A stretch of DNA of 64,000 nucleotides from Tethya wilhelma (GCA_964030475.1 CAXIPT010000002.1:13335267-13399266); one strand, 5' to 3'. Shown: positions 11,711 to 22,986, numbered from the stretch's first letter. Made by a program: numbers and translations. Notes: generated from the sequence alone by a model not told the origin.

Positions 11711-13717
11711 GGTTTAAATAATAGATACACTACACACTGCTGCTGTCTCTTGATCAAGTTCGGAGAATGGTGGGTGGAGCAGGAGCGTGGCCGCACTTCC
11801 CCTGCAGATAACGCATGCGCATCAGAGGAGGTTGGACATGCGTAATAATTACGTCATAGTAACGAGTTTAATTAGCGTTCCTGGATAACTGTTCTTGCTC
11901 ATTTCTGCCACCACACCAAATGAAGCAGCTTATAATATGGCTGGTCTTTGGTTGTTGGAGCAACAAAGATGTAGGATACAAGTCAAGAAGCCAAAAGCAC
12001 AACTTTTTGCTAATTGTGTTCACGTTCTATACATTTGTTACCATAGAGAATGACAATAGTACAGTGTACAATACAAACTCTTGCACAAGAAAAACACCAG
12101 CTCATAAAATACTATCAAGAACTCACAGACTCTACACATCTACTTTCAATTTGAGCAGAAGACTTAGTACACAATGCAATCAGATTCATACACAACATAC
12201 ACTACCATGCTTACATATTACACATTGTGTTAGGGCCACAAAACTACCACCTACTCTAACCTTAAACCTCCACAACACCACCAGACCCTTTCACATGCAC
12301 ACAACACACAAACATCAAACAGTGGGGACTCCCATTACAGCTGGTACTAATCTATGGACTCTTTCTAATTCAGATTAGACTTGTAAGGACTCACGGCAAT
12401 ATGGCCACAGTGGTGCTATTGGCAGGGAGACCACTGGTTGGCTGGGAGAGACTCTTGACCAGCTGATGAACAGCTGCCTTGGCAATGCCATATCCGATCA
12501 TACCTAACGAGGGAGAGACATTGGTTGAAGAACATACACTTATAAGAATACATTACATTGAGAATGTATGGTACAACACCAGAGCAAGGAGACTCCTAGA
12601 GAACAATAAATACCTGCTGTGCCTTGTAGAGCAGCCTGGGCTCCAGTTAATACCAGTAGACCTTCACTGAATGTATAATGGATGAGGAGTGCAAATGTCA
12701 TCTTTCTAAAAGTAAAGATAATATAATTATTATACTATCGCTGCACGTACGTGTTGAGGTGTTTGGAGGCTATCCGAGATGACAACACTGATGTCCATAC
12801 ACTCTGTTTCCACATCAGATCACAGCTCTTCACTAGGCCTATGGATGACACAAATGTTTTGGCAAGGGAAAAGGGTCAGGAGATTAACTTTGAGTAACTT
12901 ATGCTGTTGATTGTCATTGATGTATGTGCATGTATGATAATAAGAAGGAGAGATATGGAACCGAGGCTAAGGTCCAGTAGTCCAGAGCATTAAGAATTGG
13001 ATGCTAACACAGCACCCATTAACCCCTGCCATTTCTTAGTGGAGTCTGCTGCTTGACAGAGTAAGTTAAAGTGCATAAAACAAGTACTGTTGTGCACACA
13101 TACCATCTGATGCTGCATTTCCTCCAGCCCAGCCTCCAGCAACACAGACAAGAGCATCCAATTTCTCATCTCCAAGAACTGCATCTACCTTGGAATCAAC
13201 CTAGAGAACATATATACGAGACAATCTCTCTACTATTGAAACACATGTATGCAAGTATAGATACAATGCAGTTAGCAGATTAGTAAATCAGTGAATTGTA
13301 TCAGTCATCAGTGTGACGTATGGTATGGTACTGTGATACCTGCTCTCCTTGTTGGGTCCAGCTGTCTCCAGCTGTGAGGACCACATTGGCATCAGCTTCT
13401 TCATTTTCAAACAGATCTACTGAACATACCCACTGCAAGATTGAAGAGCCACGCAGAAACCACTGACATGTACCCTGACCAGTGGGCATCATTTAGAATC
13501 ATCGGACTTTTCTTACCCAGCTTTTCTCCTTGAACTGTTTCACTACAGCTGAACCAAGAGCTCCCTTTCCACCGTACACTAATACTCGAGATGCCATGGT
13601 TTAAATAATAGATACACTACACACTGCTGCAAATTATGCTGTCTCTTGATCAAGTTCGGAGAATGGTGGGTGGAGCAGGAGCGTGGCCGCACTTCCCCTG
13701 CAGATAACGCATGCGCG
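10161..13717. repeat. Segmental tandem duplication of QDPR exons 1-6 and promoter
   Basis: Unit A is about 10161-11821 and unit B about 12036-13717, in the same orientation, with scattered substitutions and small indels. Both units include the region upstream of the ATG down to a shared GATAACGCATGCGC box. About 215 bp of unrelated DNA separates them, including an open start ATGAAGCAGC... at 11920 with no recognised product. Confidence 0.9.
12395..13597 (-). CDS. QDPR: Dihydropteridine reductase copy B, exons 1-6 only
   Basis: Tandem duplicate of QDPR exons 1-6: 13517-13597, 13340-13432, 13104-13200, 12751-12832, 12614-12666 and 12395-12503. Exon lengths equal those of copy A, all splice sites are intact, and the residues checked are unchanged. 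The donor after exon 6 (GTGAGT) is present, but no exon 7 follows: DNA beyond about 12036 is unrelated to copy A. A transcript from this copy would lack the LDTPANRK...TWTPLEF C-terminus unless it splices across copy A to the single exon 7 at 9924-10110. It may therefore be a truncated duplicate or an alternative first half of a shared gene. The intact frame and splice sites argue for recent origin or selection. Confidence 0.85.
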
Positions 13718-15013
13718 TCGTGCATATATATGCTTGTACTTTGTGGGCGTGGCTTGCCATGAGCTCTTTGTGTTCATATTCATGAAAATTATCAGAAGTT
13801 GAAAAGTTCATGGTCGAGTCTAGCCATGAATTTACTACTACGGTGCACAACAAATTAAAGGTGACTGGTCACATTTTCATTGAAAATAACCCTGACCCAG
13901 TCTGGCCCTCAGTGTGAGTCTGTATTACAGAATCTGCAGTTGGAATATACGCCATTTGTTTGGTGTACTGTATATGCAAGGTGTTCATTTACTGACACTA
14001 AGGTAAGCCTTTAAGTATTCAGGCATGGACAATCTATTATTAATATTGGGAACCTGAGAACCTGAAATTAAAGGAACTTCAGTCATTATCAAGATATCAT
14101 AGTGTTACAAGCCGTCATCACCGTGGTTAGAATTTTTGAAATGGAGCTTCACTTTTGCCATATGATAAGGTCGGAGTATAATATTATTATTATCTATGCT
14201 TTTGTCTAACACTAGTCTACCACCAGTTGCATTGAACACTGCAACAAAAAAAAGTTAAAATTGGTTATCTGCCTCATACTGGGGACGCTGAATCAATTTG
14301 GACAGACTGTTTTTTGTGGCTACCACCTAAAGTTAGGTATCATGGGTTTTGAGGGTGAAATTGCATAATTTTAAAACCATCTATACTAATTTGTGCTGAT
14401 GAGGGTTAATTAGCTTTTTAGTCATGGGCGTGGATGAGGTTTTGGTCAATCACTTAAATCTTAATTTCCTCCCAGAGCACTTCATTCATGTGACAATGTC
14501 CTGAGTCACATGACCCGTCACATAACCTAGCATGTTTCCCCTCCCTGCTCTCCAGGTTGCCTGATGAATTTAAAAATTTTATGTGTCATATTATACATGG
14601 TAGCAGAACAATATCATATTTTCCAATGCTGCTGTGACTTTTACTCTATAATATGCCAGATTCTGTTTGAACTAGTCATTTGTGTCTCTAGCTATAGAAT
14701 CACACTTTTACCATGAGTAGACTTTTTTCAAGCAAAGAATTCAAAACTGTTAATCAAATTCATGATAAGCAATATAAGAATGACTCTGAGAATGAATAAT
14801 GGTAGTTATGGCCTGGCCTACACATGTGAAAGTTTTAGTCAACTTTTAGTGCGCTAGCTACATAGACACTGACAGACTGACAGTATACTGCTGTAGGTTG
14901 CATTCTGTATGTATCATTATTCAGTGCATTCCCAACTGAATGCTTGCCTGCATCAAACTTAAGATTAAGTATCCCTATTTAATTATGTTTTATCTTCCTT
15001 TAAAACATGCAGA
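13718..15013. other. Intergenic, no gene recognised
   Basis: AT-rich spacer between the divergent QDPR copy B and the beta-helix receptor gene. A CATGCAG sits directly before the receptor ATG and may be the acceptor of a 5' UTR intron. No transposon ends or RNA genes were recognised. Confidence 0.4.
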
Positions 15014-18000
15014 ATGTTGAATTACCTGCTAATGGTGATTGCAGTGTCTGCATTTGCATCAGCAGACACTTATTTAGTCATACCAGCATCCAATCAAAGC
15101 ACACAGTGCCAGGACAATGGCACACCTTGTTTTACTTTATCTCAGTATGCAAGTGAACAAGATGGCTATTTTGCTTCCAATACAACTCTTATTTTGCTAC
15201 CAGGAAATCACATTCTTGAGTCCAAGCTCAGAATTAGAAATATCACTTATTTAAGCATCATAGCATCCACAACTGGCACTACCATTTCATGTAACGAATC
15301 TGCTATGTTGGACTTTGAAAATATCTCTTTCACTGAAGTAAGGGGAATAGAGTTTTTCGGATGTGTGGGAAACTTGATAAGTGCAGTTAGCCAATTTACA
15401 TTTGAGGACTGTATTTTATTAGGTGAAGGATATATTGGTACAGGCATAGCACTAAGCAATGTCACCAATGCTATCATTGTAGGAAGCTCTTTCACTTCGA
15501 TTTCTGGTAACTATGTGCTAGATCTACCAAGTGTAGAGGATGGCTCTAAGACACTCTCTGGAGCACTTAGTTTCTACTTTAGTGAAATCAACATTACTAA
15601 CTGTTACTTTACCCAAAATTCTGCATCAACGATTGAATATCTATACTATAATACTTCTCTTCTTGGGTTTGGTGCTGGAGTGTGTTCATTGTTTTCCACT
15701 GTTACGATACATGATAGTGTTTTCTTCAACAACCTTGCTATTGGATCTCGTGGATGTGGTGGAGCTGTGTATGTAGAATCTGGTACCATTTCTGTATACA
15801 ACACCGCATTTATAGGCAATCAAGGTCCATACGGTGGAGGCTTGTGTGTCCATACTAGTATTGTCCTTGTGGAGGATAGCCTCTTCACCAAGAATGTTGC
15901 TGGTATAGCAGCTACAAGATTGGGAAACGGCGGAGCACTGTTTTCTATTGGTAGTAATATTTCTCTGAACAGAAACACAATAGAGGGAAACAGTGCAATG
16001 GGTGGTACTGGAGCTGCTCTAAACTTTGATACATCAACAGTAGTAAGCAATGGGTTTCTAACTATTGAAAACAATGTTGGTGCATTAAATGCAATATATG
16101 CATCTGTAAGTAGACTCAACATTACTGGAAACATCACATTTACAAATAACCATGGATCATTGTGGCTGTACTTGAGTAATTTGACAATTTATGGAGAGTC
16201 TCGTTTTATTGATAATTATTATACTAATAAACTTTTGCCAGATCTAGCAGGAGGAGCAATAACTGGGATTCTTCTGAGTGAAATAGTATTTTTTGGTGCA
16301 GTTGAAATAGTAAACAATACAGCAAAATGTGGTGGTGCTATTTTTCTGAAAGATAGTAAACTTTATGTAAATGATGATTGTACAATCGCAGACAACACAG
16401 CTCTGTTGTCTGGTGGAGGAATATACTCATTCAAGAGTGAGTTGAATTTTGTAGGACCAGAAAAAGTAATAACTTTTTATGGGAATACAGCAGGTGAAAA
16501 AGGTGGTGGTATCCATATCATCAGTTCTACGATAAAACAAACTGATTGCTCCATTCGTTTTATTTACAACAATGCTTCAAGGGGTGGTGCAATTCATTTG
16601 GAAAACAACGCAAACCTACTTATCTTCAAAACACGAACTGAATGTGAGGAAGTGTGTGATCTTACAGATCCTAACCTTTGGCTCAGATTAGACTTCACGG
16701 GAAATTCTGCTGATTATGGAGGAGCATTATACATCACAGACAGCACTAATTCAGCTACTTGTGCTGCTACCGGTTTTGGAGATGATTCAGCCAGTGACTG
16801 TTTCCTGCAAGGAATACCAATGTATATCAGTACCGATACCACTAGATCTCAACTTAATGTACTCAACACATATTTTACTAACGACACAGCAAGAGTGGAT
16901 GGAGAAGTATTTTATGGTGGTTTATTGGACAGGTGTAGTGTGAGTATATACTCAGAAGTTAAGATGAGGTATGCCCGTGTGTCTTTGAACCCTATTGAAC
17001 TCATCCTTAGTATCACAAATCTTCAGGGTTACAACTTACGATCTAAAGTTTCATCTAAAGCAGTTCGTTTATGTTTCTGTGTGGACGGTAATCTACCTAA
17101 CTGTGATTTCCAACCTCCCACTTTGAACACCATAAAGGGAAGGACTGTTACAGTGTCCCTTGTTGCTGTGGATCATGTTAACAACATTGTACCACACACT
17201 CTAATCCACAGCTTATTGTCTTTAGAAGCAGGACTCCGTCAAGGACAAATTAGTCAGAATACAGGAGTAAATTGTACTGATTTGAAATACAACATTGTAT
17301 CGCCTCATCAATCTGAAAGGCTCATTCTTTATGCTGAAGGACCATGCAAAGATACAGGAATATCAACAAGAACTATTGATATACAATTCGCACCATGTCC
17401 AATTGGATTCGAAGAATTTAACGGTGGTTGTGAATGTGATTCAGATCTTCAGCCAGACTACATTTTAAACTGTTCCATTGATACTGAATTAGTACTGAGA
17501 AGAGATAATGTTTGGCTAACATATGTAAATGACTCTGAACAGCAAGGGTTTATAAAGTACAGATTTTGCCCCTATGATTATTGTGTGCCTCCAACCAAAC
17601 AAGTGCATATCAACTTCAATGTTCCCAATGGTGCTGATACACAGTGCGCATTCAATCGTTCAGGAAAGCTTTGTGGGTCATGCGAAGATGGTCTTAGCCT
17701 CTCATTTGGTAGCTCTCGTTGTATGGTATGCTCCAATTCATGGCTTGCATTGCTTATTCTATTTGCCCTAGCTGGTATAGTCCTGGTTGTCTTTCTTCTT
17801 ATGTGCAACCTAACAGTCGCTACTGGTACCATCAATGGTCTCATATTCTATGCCAATATTATTGCAGCTAATCGTGTCATCTTTTTACCATTTGACACGC
17901 CAAATATCTTAACAGTTTTTATTGCTTGGTTTAATCTTGACCTTGGTCTCAATACTTGCTTTTTTGATGGAATGGATGGCTATGTCAAAGTCTGGCTACA

Positions 18001-19054
18001 GTTTGCTTTTCCTATTTACATCATTTTTCTTGTTGTGATGATTATCATCATTAGTCACTACTCCACAAGATTTTCCAGGCTGATCACAGGCAAGAACCCA
18101 GTTGCAACATTGGCTACACTGATCTTACTCTCTTACACAAAGCTACTTCGGACCATAATTTTTGCATTATCATCAGCAACATTGGAATACCCTGATGGCT
18201 CAAGAGAACTTGTTTGGCTTTATGATGCCAATGTACGATATGTGAGGGGAAAACACATACCACTTTTTATTGCAGCTCTTCTTGTGATTGCTTTAGGACT
18301 AATAGATACAGCTTTGTTGCTACTTTATCAATGGGTTCATTACTGTCCAATAGAAAAGTTTAGAAATTGGTTGAGAAATTTAAAGCTTGTTCCCTTTATG
18401 GATGCCTACCATGCTCCGTATGAAATAAAACACCGCTATTGGACAGGAGTTTTGTTGTTAGTTCGGATTTTTTTATACCTTATATCAACACTCAACATAT
18501 TTGGTGACCCAAGTATCAATCTATTTTGTATTGCTTGCACAATGGGAGGCCTTCTCTTTTATCAAGTGCTGAGCCAAAGGGGTAGAATCTACAAAGCATG
18601 GTTGCTTAATCTGCTGGAGAATTCTCTCATATTTAATCTTCTTATTTTTTCAACTGCCACTCTCTTTGTTGATTTGGGAATGGTGAGAAACCAGGCTGCA
18701 CTTGCTCTCACTTCTACCAGCATAGCGTTTTCTACTTTTCTAGTTATCCTTGTTTACCACATGTTTACGTTCGTATTCCCCCCTAAAATGAGGCATAAAT
18801 TCACTTCAATTTTTCAACTGAAAAGTATAAAGGAACGTTTGTATAGCAAAAACGAAAATGCAAACACTAAACCATTGTTGAGGAATCGATTTACTCAACT
18901 CCGAGAACCACTTGAACTAATTGATGATTCAGGCTCATATGCGCCATCACCTCTCCCAAAGACACCCCAAGCTGAAAAGCCAGGTGTAACCCATGGAGTT
19001 ATAGATCCTATACCTAGTGAGGAAGAATTGGAACGTTCTGTGACAGAGATGTAA
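15014..19054 (+). CDS. Beta-helix ectodomain multi-pass membrane protein (single exon)
   Basis: An intronless 1346-residue frame. Residues 1-17 form a signal peptide (MLNYLLMVIAVSAFASA). Residues ~20-650 are a right-handed parallel beta-helix with many Chlamydia-PMP-like repeats, GGA[VIL] paired with FxxN (GGAVYVES, GGALFSIG, GGAIFLKD, GGGIYSFK, GGAIHLEN, GGALYITD), and numerous N-glycosylation sequons. A Cys-rich module (~790-905; CPIGFEEFNGGCECD, CAFNRSGKLCGSCEDG) leads into eight or nine hydrophobic segments (~908-1260, first WLALLILFALAGIVLVVF). A charged tail follows, with PLLRN and REPLEL dileucine-like motifs. The substrate or ligand is unknown; the layout suggests a surface adhesion or recognition receptor. 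It is a diverged relative of the copies at 35.6, 53.8, 55.7 and 63.7 kb. I know of no assigned function for the family. Confidence 0.85.
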   Translation: MLNYLLMVIAVSAFASADTYLVIPASNQSTQCQDNGTPCFTLSQYASEQDGYFASNTTLILLPGNHILESKLRIRNITYLSIIASTTGTTISCNESAMLDFENISFTEVRGIEFFGCVGNLISAVSQFTFEDCILLGEGYIGTGIALSNVTNAIIVGSSFTSISGNYVLDLPSVEDGSKTLSGALSFYFSEINITNCYFTQNSASTIEYLYYNTSLLGFGAGVCSLFSTVTIHDSVFFNNLAIGSRGCGGAVYVESGTISVYNTAFIGNQGPYGGGLCVHTSIVLVEDSLFTKNVAGIAATRLGNGGALFSIGSNISLNRNTIEGNSAMGGTGAALNFDTSTVVSNGFLTIENNVGALNAIYASVSRLNITGNITFTNNHGSLWLYLSNLTIYGESRFIDNYYTNKLLPDLAGGAITGILLSEIVFFGAVEIVNNTAKCGGAIFLKDSKLYVNDDCTIADNTALLSGGGIYSFKSELNFVGPEKVITFYGNTAGEKGGGIHIISSTIKQTDCSIRFIYNNASRGGAIHLENNANLLIFKTRTECEEVCDLTDPNLWLRLDFTGNSADYGGALYITDSTNSATCAATGFGDDSASDCFLQGIPMYISTDTTRSQLNVLNTYFTNDTARVDGEVFYGGLLDRCSVSIYSEVKMRYARVSLNPIELILSITNLQGYNLRSKVSSKAVRLCFCVDGNLPNCDFQPPTLNTIKGRTVTVSLVAVDHVNNIVPHTLIHSLLSLEAGLRQGQISQNTGVNCTDLKYNIVSPHQSERLILYAEGPCKDTGISTRTIDIQFAPCPIGFEEFNGGCECDSDLQPDYILNCSIDTELVLRRDNVWLTYVNDSEQQGFIKYRFCPYDYCVPPTKQVHINFNVPNGADTQCAFNRSGKLCGSCEDGLSLSFGSSRCMVCSNSWLALLILFALAGIVLVVFLLMCNLTVATGTINGLIFYANIIAANRVIFLPFDTPNILTVFIAWFNLDLGLNTCFFDGMDGYVKVWLQFAFPIYIIFLVVMIIIISHYSTRFSRLITGKNPVATLATLILLSYTKLLRTIIFALSSATLEYPDGSRELVWLYDANVRYVRGKHIPLFIAALLVIALGLIDTALLLLYQWVHYCPIEKFRNWLRNLKLVPFMDAYHAPYEIKHRYWTGVLLLVRIFLYLISTLNIFGDPSINLFCIACTMGGLLFYQVLSQRGRIYKAWLLNLLENSLIFNLLIFSTATLFVDLGMVRNQAALALTSTSIAFSTFLVILVYHMFTFVFPPKMRHKFTSIFQLKSIKERLYSKNENANTKPLLRNRFTQLREPLELIDDSGSYAPSPLPKTPQAEKPGVTHGVIDPIPSEEELERSVTEM

Positions 19055-20103
19055 AAGATAAAACTTTCCAGTTCCTGTTTAATAATACTGAAGAAATTTG
19101 CACACACGCATGTGTTGTAAACTTTTTTGGGCTTAAATTATTTATGTCAATTTCGTTGGGTTTTTTTTACCCATATTATACCATATCATAGTTGTTGTTT
19201 TTTTTTACTTTTATTTTGATGCACATAAATAATGCTGCTACAATTTCTGTATAGAAAATACGTAAAATCATTCTGAGATGTCATCAGAAGTGGAGTGAGT
19301 GTTGAATTCTTGCCTATAGTGTTCAATTAGTTGTTTTACATTAATTTATTTCTTCTAATGTTTTACGCGTTCTCTGCCCATCACACTATAGATCAACCTT
19401 GAGTAAATTGTAGGTGCATAAATTCACATCATTATACAAATGTCACCACATGCAGAGGTATAATTAGCTGTCTACTATAGCACACCATGCACATACCTCG
19501 TAAGTTTATTCTCCCTTGTCAACCGATCACTGGCAGATGTTATTGTATTATTCTTTTTTTTTAAAGTCTTGAATTTTCAACCTTGGTATTAATTTTACCT
19601 TTACGACTGCAGCCTATTTAATTTGCTTTAAGCATAGATAAATGACTTACTACTTTTTTTTTTACACCCAAACCTTGGCTAGCAATCTAACCTCAGTTGC
19701 CTGCCTGTTATACTTTTATTCCACTGCCTATTCTTACACTGTTTTTATTTGTTTGTTGTTTTTTATGTGAGAAATTTATACTTGTAATAATATTATAATA
19801 ATTATTATTATGGTGTCATACTTAATTTCTAAACAAACTTCATTGTGTACAATAATAATAGTGTGCTGCACAAGCATGCCTGACTAACAAAACATGAATA
19901 ACATTACGTATACAATACTATGCAATATTAAAGGTCATAATGTAAAATTATTGTAAGTACAGTCATCTATAGCAATGAATAATATTATTATGAATAGTCA
20001 CCTTTCTGTAGGCCACACACAACGTCATGCTACATTCAAGTTTTAATAATTAATTGTATAGAGCAATTAATAATATTCTTGCAAGATAATTTGAGTTAAC
20101 TAG
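19055..20103. other. Intergenic, AT-rich
   Basis: The 3' flank of the receptor gene and of the convergent hydroxylase gene. Several T/A runs and AATAAT clusters occur. No gene or transposon end was recognised. Confidence 0.4.
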
Positions 20104-20670
20104 TCAAGTTTTTTCTTCCACTTCTATTGTTCCTGTATACATTGACAAGTTCTCACCACTACAATCCTCCTTCAAGTTGTTGCTCGACTGTATTTTGATG
20201 TAGTGCCCTTTAGGTATAGGATCTGCTATAGTTCCAAAAACCCAATCCCACAAACGGGTAAACTGATCATAGTTTACCCTTAAGTTTGCGTGATGTCGGA
20301 GGTGATATCGACCCATTGCTAGACCAGGAATACAAATCCTTGGATTATGATCTGTAATGCCCTCTGCTAAACAAAACCCATCAATGTAATAGTAAACAGC
20401 AATGGGCCAAGCATCAGGGAAAATATAGAGTAGTAGAAACGTCGGGATTACTTCTATAATCCATTGGTCTAGAGTGGAATGTATATCATTGAACCAACCT
20501 ATGAGATTCCACCAGGAAAACTCCCATTCACCTCTATAAGATATCATGTGATGTCGACGATGAAAGTACCATAAAACGGGTACTTTGTGAGCAGCTCGAT
20601 GCGTACAGTAAATGGACAACGTCCACACAAGATAGTAGCCAACCAACTTCAGCAAATACGGCAAATACAT
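20104..20670 (-). CDS. Fatty acid hydroxylase / sterol desaturase superfamily protein
   Basis: An integral ER membrane di-iron oxygenase family. The 188-residue frame contains the three histidine clusters that bind the two irons: THRAAH (~residue 23-28), FHRRHHM (~37-43) and RYHLRHHAN (~122-130), plus hydrophobic segments LVGYYLVWTLSIYC and VIPTFLLLYIFP. Substrate class cannot be told from sequence alone. Family members are usually 250-300 residues with extra N-terminal membrane spans, so this one is short. The frame stays open upstream of ATG 20670, and an AACAG just before it could be an acceptor, so a first exon may be missing or displaced by the inverted-repeat element at 20.78-21.0 kb. 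It sits head-to-head with the kelch gene. Confidence 0.85.
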   Translation of the reverse strand: MYLPYLLKLVGYYLVWTLSIYCTHRAAHKVPVLWYFHRRHHMISYRGEWEFSWWNLIGWFNDIHSTLDQWIIEVIPTFLLLYIFPDAWPIAVYYYIDGFCLAEGITDHNPRICIPGLAMGRYHLRHHANLRVNYDQFTRLWDWVFGTIADPIPKGHYIKIQSSNNLKEDCSGENLSMYTGTIEVEEKT

Positions 20671-20783
20671 GCTTCTGTTAATGTCAGTATTATAAACGTA
20701 GTGCAGCTTGTTTTTGTTTTTTATATTATACGTCCGCGGGAGAGAGGTTCGACAGGGTCAAAAAGGTCGAGTAATTATTGCAA

Positions 20784-21005
20784 ATTCCAATCACGTGCGC
20801 CATATAACTGTATGGATGGAGCGATTTACCATCTTACCCCGTGCATTTGTGGTAGAAAGCAGTTTAGAGCCATAATTCCAGGGGTAGGAGTGGATTAAAC
20901 AACTGTTTTTCTTACTAGAAATTGATAGAAACGGTTTTCCACCGCCAATGCACGGGGTATATAAGATGGTAAATCGCTCCTTCCTATGGCGCACGTGATT
21001 GGAAT
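20784..21005. mobile_element. Inverted-repeat element between divergent genes
   Basis: The arms 20784-20862 and 20930-21005 are imperfect inverted copies (ATTCCAATCACGTGCGCCAT, then GGAGCGATTTACCATCTTA and CCCCGTGCATT). The arms include CACGTG E-boxes. It fills the ~480-bp intergenic space between the hydroxylase and kelch starts, so any shared promoter lies in or beside it. Confidence 0.75.
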
Positions 21006-21146
21006 CTGCGTACGTCCGCCGCGGGATCGGGAGTACGTATAGTTGGGTCGACTGTCCCATATACTAAGATCATTGCGCATGCTCAGTTTAATTAGACTTA
21101 TTAAGGTGTGGGCTGCTTATATATACCACTCAGTTTGGTGAATCTG

Positions 21147-21669
21147 ATGGCCGTCAAGTCTGATGCTCCTCTTTATGATCCATCACGTAGAGAGAGACAC
21201 TGCAGCTGTTGTATCGGCGACAAAGTCTATGTTTGCTTAGGGGACACAGGAGACGACTCAGATGACGCCATTAGTAAGCTCTCTCGAGAAATAGAAGAGT
21301 ATGACAGTCTCTCCAAGACATGGGTCCAGAGGAAAACAAGTGGAACACCACATAATAGAGTGTTTCGTTGTGCCTGTGCTTCTATTGGAAATAAACTGTA
21401 TTTTTACGGTGGTTGTGATGGTCGTGACTCATTCTCTGGTACTCTCAGTCAGTTGGATACCTCTACAATGGAGTGGAAGGTTCTCACTTCAGATATTGGA
21501 CCCATGAAGAAATGGTGCGCTGGAATGGTTGCAGTGAATAACAGGAGCTTAGCATTGTTCGGTGGTTTTGGGATCTCCTTACCTCCCACCCAGCCAGGAG
21601 CCTCAATTTACGAGAGCAGGGGTAGTACTGGATGGACTAATGAATTCCACATTTTCAACATCACTAATG
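21147..21669 (+). CDS. Kelch-repeat protein, first exon
   Basis: The ATG at 21147 (MAVKSDAPLYDP; an in-frame frame extends up to 21108) begins a 174-residue exon ending at donor ATG|GTATGA after 21669. It holds about three kelch blades: CCIGDKVYVCLGD, ASIGNKLYFYGGCDGRDSF with a trailing W (TMEWKVL), and VNNRSLALFGGFG. Kelch propellers mediate protein-protein contacts and need five to seven blades, so at least half the protein is missing. No continuing exon is visible before the adaptor at 22668, which suggests the rest of the gene lies across a false join. Confidence 0.75.
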
Positions 21670-21755
21670 GTATGATGATGTTCCTTTCAGTTGTTATTGT
21701 TTACTAAAAGTATTTGTCTGTATTCAGAAGATACATATACTTGATTACCATTGGG

Positions 21756-21873
21756 ATGTGTGTGTGTAACATTGTCTTTCTCCCCACCATCAGTGTGTGT
21801 GTCTGTGCTTGTGTGTCTATGTGTGTGCACGTGTGTATCTGTGTGTGTGTGCATGCATACGTGCATGCGTGTG

Positions 21874-21915
<42 letters not shown>

Positions 21916-21930
21916 TGTGTATGTATATGC
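21756..21930. repeat. Degenerate TG-rich repeat
   Basis: A long, imperfect (TG)n tract with GTGC and GCATGC interruptions in the first intron of the kelch gene. It produces spurious poly-Cys/Val and poly-His/Thr frames on both strands. Confidence 0.9.
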
Positions 21931-22667
21931 ATGTGACCTTTATTGAGCAAATCAAGCATGTAGTAATTATTTGTGCACAGACCGTTTTAGTAGGTCTAAA
22001 TACACAACTTTTGCATAGTAACTTTAAAAAAATCGTTGCTTTGGTTTCCAAGTTATAGATCCTAAAGCTACCCATGTCAAAGTGCTTAGCTTAGCACTAA
22101 TGGAGCACTTCCTGTCTTTCCTGCTCTAACTATCTCTTAAGCTACATACCGATGGAGCGTTGAATTATTCATTGCCGTTTCTGGAACCATACAGTTTACG
22201 TAATTCATTCCATAGCATAATTATGTGGGTGTGGGTGTTTGTTTGCCATTGCCTTGCAACCAAAATTTTTTATAGGCAAATTGATTATAGAGTATAGAGT
22301 CATAGGGGGGCAATGGCAAACAAAATATCCTACATAATTTCAGTGAGAACGCTTTATGTGTGAGACACGCCCACTGGCTGGCCTCATAGAAAATGTGTAG
22401 TGAAGTTCCATGAATGTTACCTATGGAAGAGGGATCATTTTTGGAAAATATTTTAACAAAGTATACACATGTAGCCTCTCTAGGGTGAGTTCTTTCATAG
22501 CCTTCAAACGCTGGAAAAAAATCACTATTTTGCAACAGTTTTGGTATGCAATTCATCTATGGCAAAGTGCATAGAGAGCATCCTATTGCCAACCAGTGTG
22601 GGCAGGTCTCACATGTGAGAAGCTAGCTAAACGTTCACACAGAAATTATGTATATTTAACCCTATCT

Positions 22668-22699
22668 TCGTCGGCAGCGTCAGATGTGTATAAGAACAG
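22668..22699. other. Embedded Nextera transposase adaptor (assembly artefact)
   Basis: 32 bases equal the Illumina Nextera Read 1 adaptor except for one missing G near its 3' end (TCGTCGGCAGCG...GTATAAGAACAG). Frames across it encode the well-known contaminant peptides LYTSDAADE (minus) and SSSAASDVYK (plus). This is library sequence, so the genomic DNA on either side need not be contiguous. Confidence 0.97.
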
Positions 22700-22786
22700 T
22701 ACGCTTGCATTGTGGATATATTTAACATGTGCACATGCAATTACATATGTAACATACATAGCTATATGTTTCTTGAGCAATGGGTA

Positions 22787-22980
22787 AGCTGAATAAATTT
22801 CTTCTACGCTCTTGGCTTCATCCAAAATCCATGGCCGTCTGCTAGGAAAAGTACGTTTCATTAAATCGGTTAGTTTCTCTTTAGAAGGTTTAGTCTTCTC
22901 TAATTCCTCCCCCAGATGTTTTATGCTCCGTTCAGTCGAAACTTCATCCTCTGGGTTTTCATCAAGGCTTGGATAGATGT
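22787..22980 (-). pseudogene. Fragment with SAMD3-like motif, out of frame with the UBL protein
   Basis: A minus-strand frame directly after the UBL protein's stop reads ESLKKHIYPSLDENPEDE... then LTDLMKRTFPSRRPWILDEA and VEEIYSAYPLLKK. The 'TFxxRRxWI...V.EIxxxYPxL' pattern resembles a conserved block of SAMD3-like proteins. It lies in another frame from the UBL repeats and is separated from them by a stop and the N at 23039. It may be the true continuation of that protein broken by an assembly error, or a separate exon. Confidence 0.45.
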
Positions 22981-22986
22981 GTTTCT

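Noticed and set aside
22596..22861. Small frames on both strands across 22.67 kb
   Set aside because: They include adaptor-derived peptides. Only the part right of 22787 has independent support.
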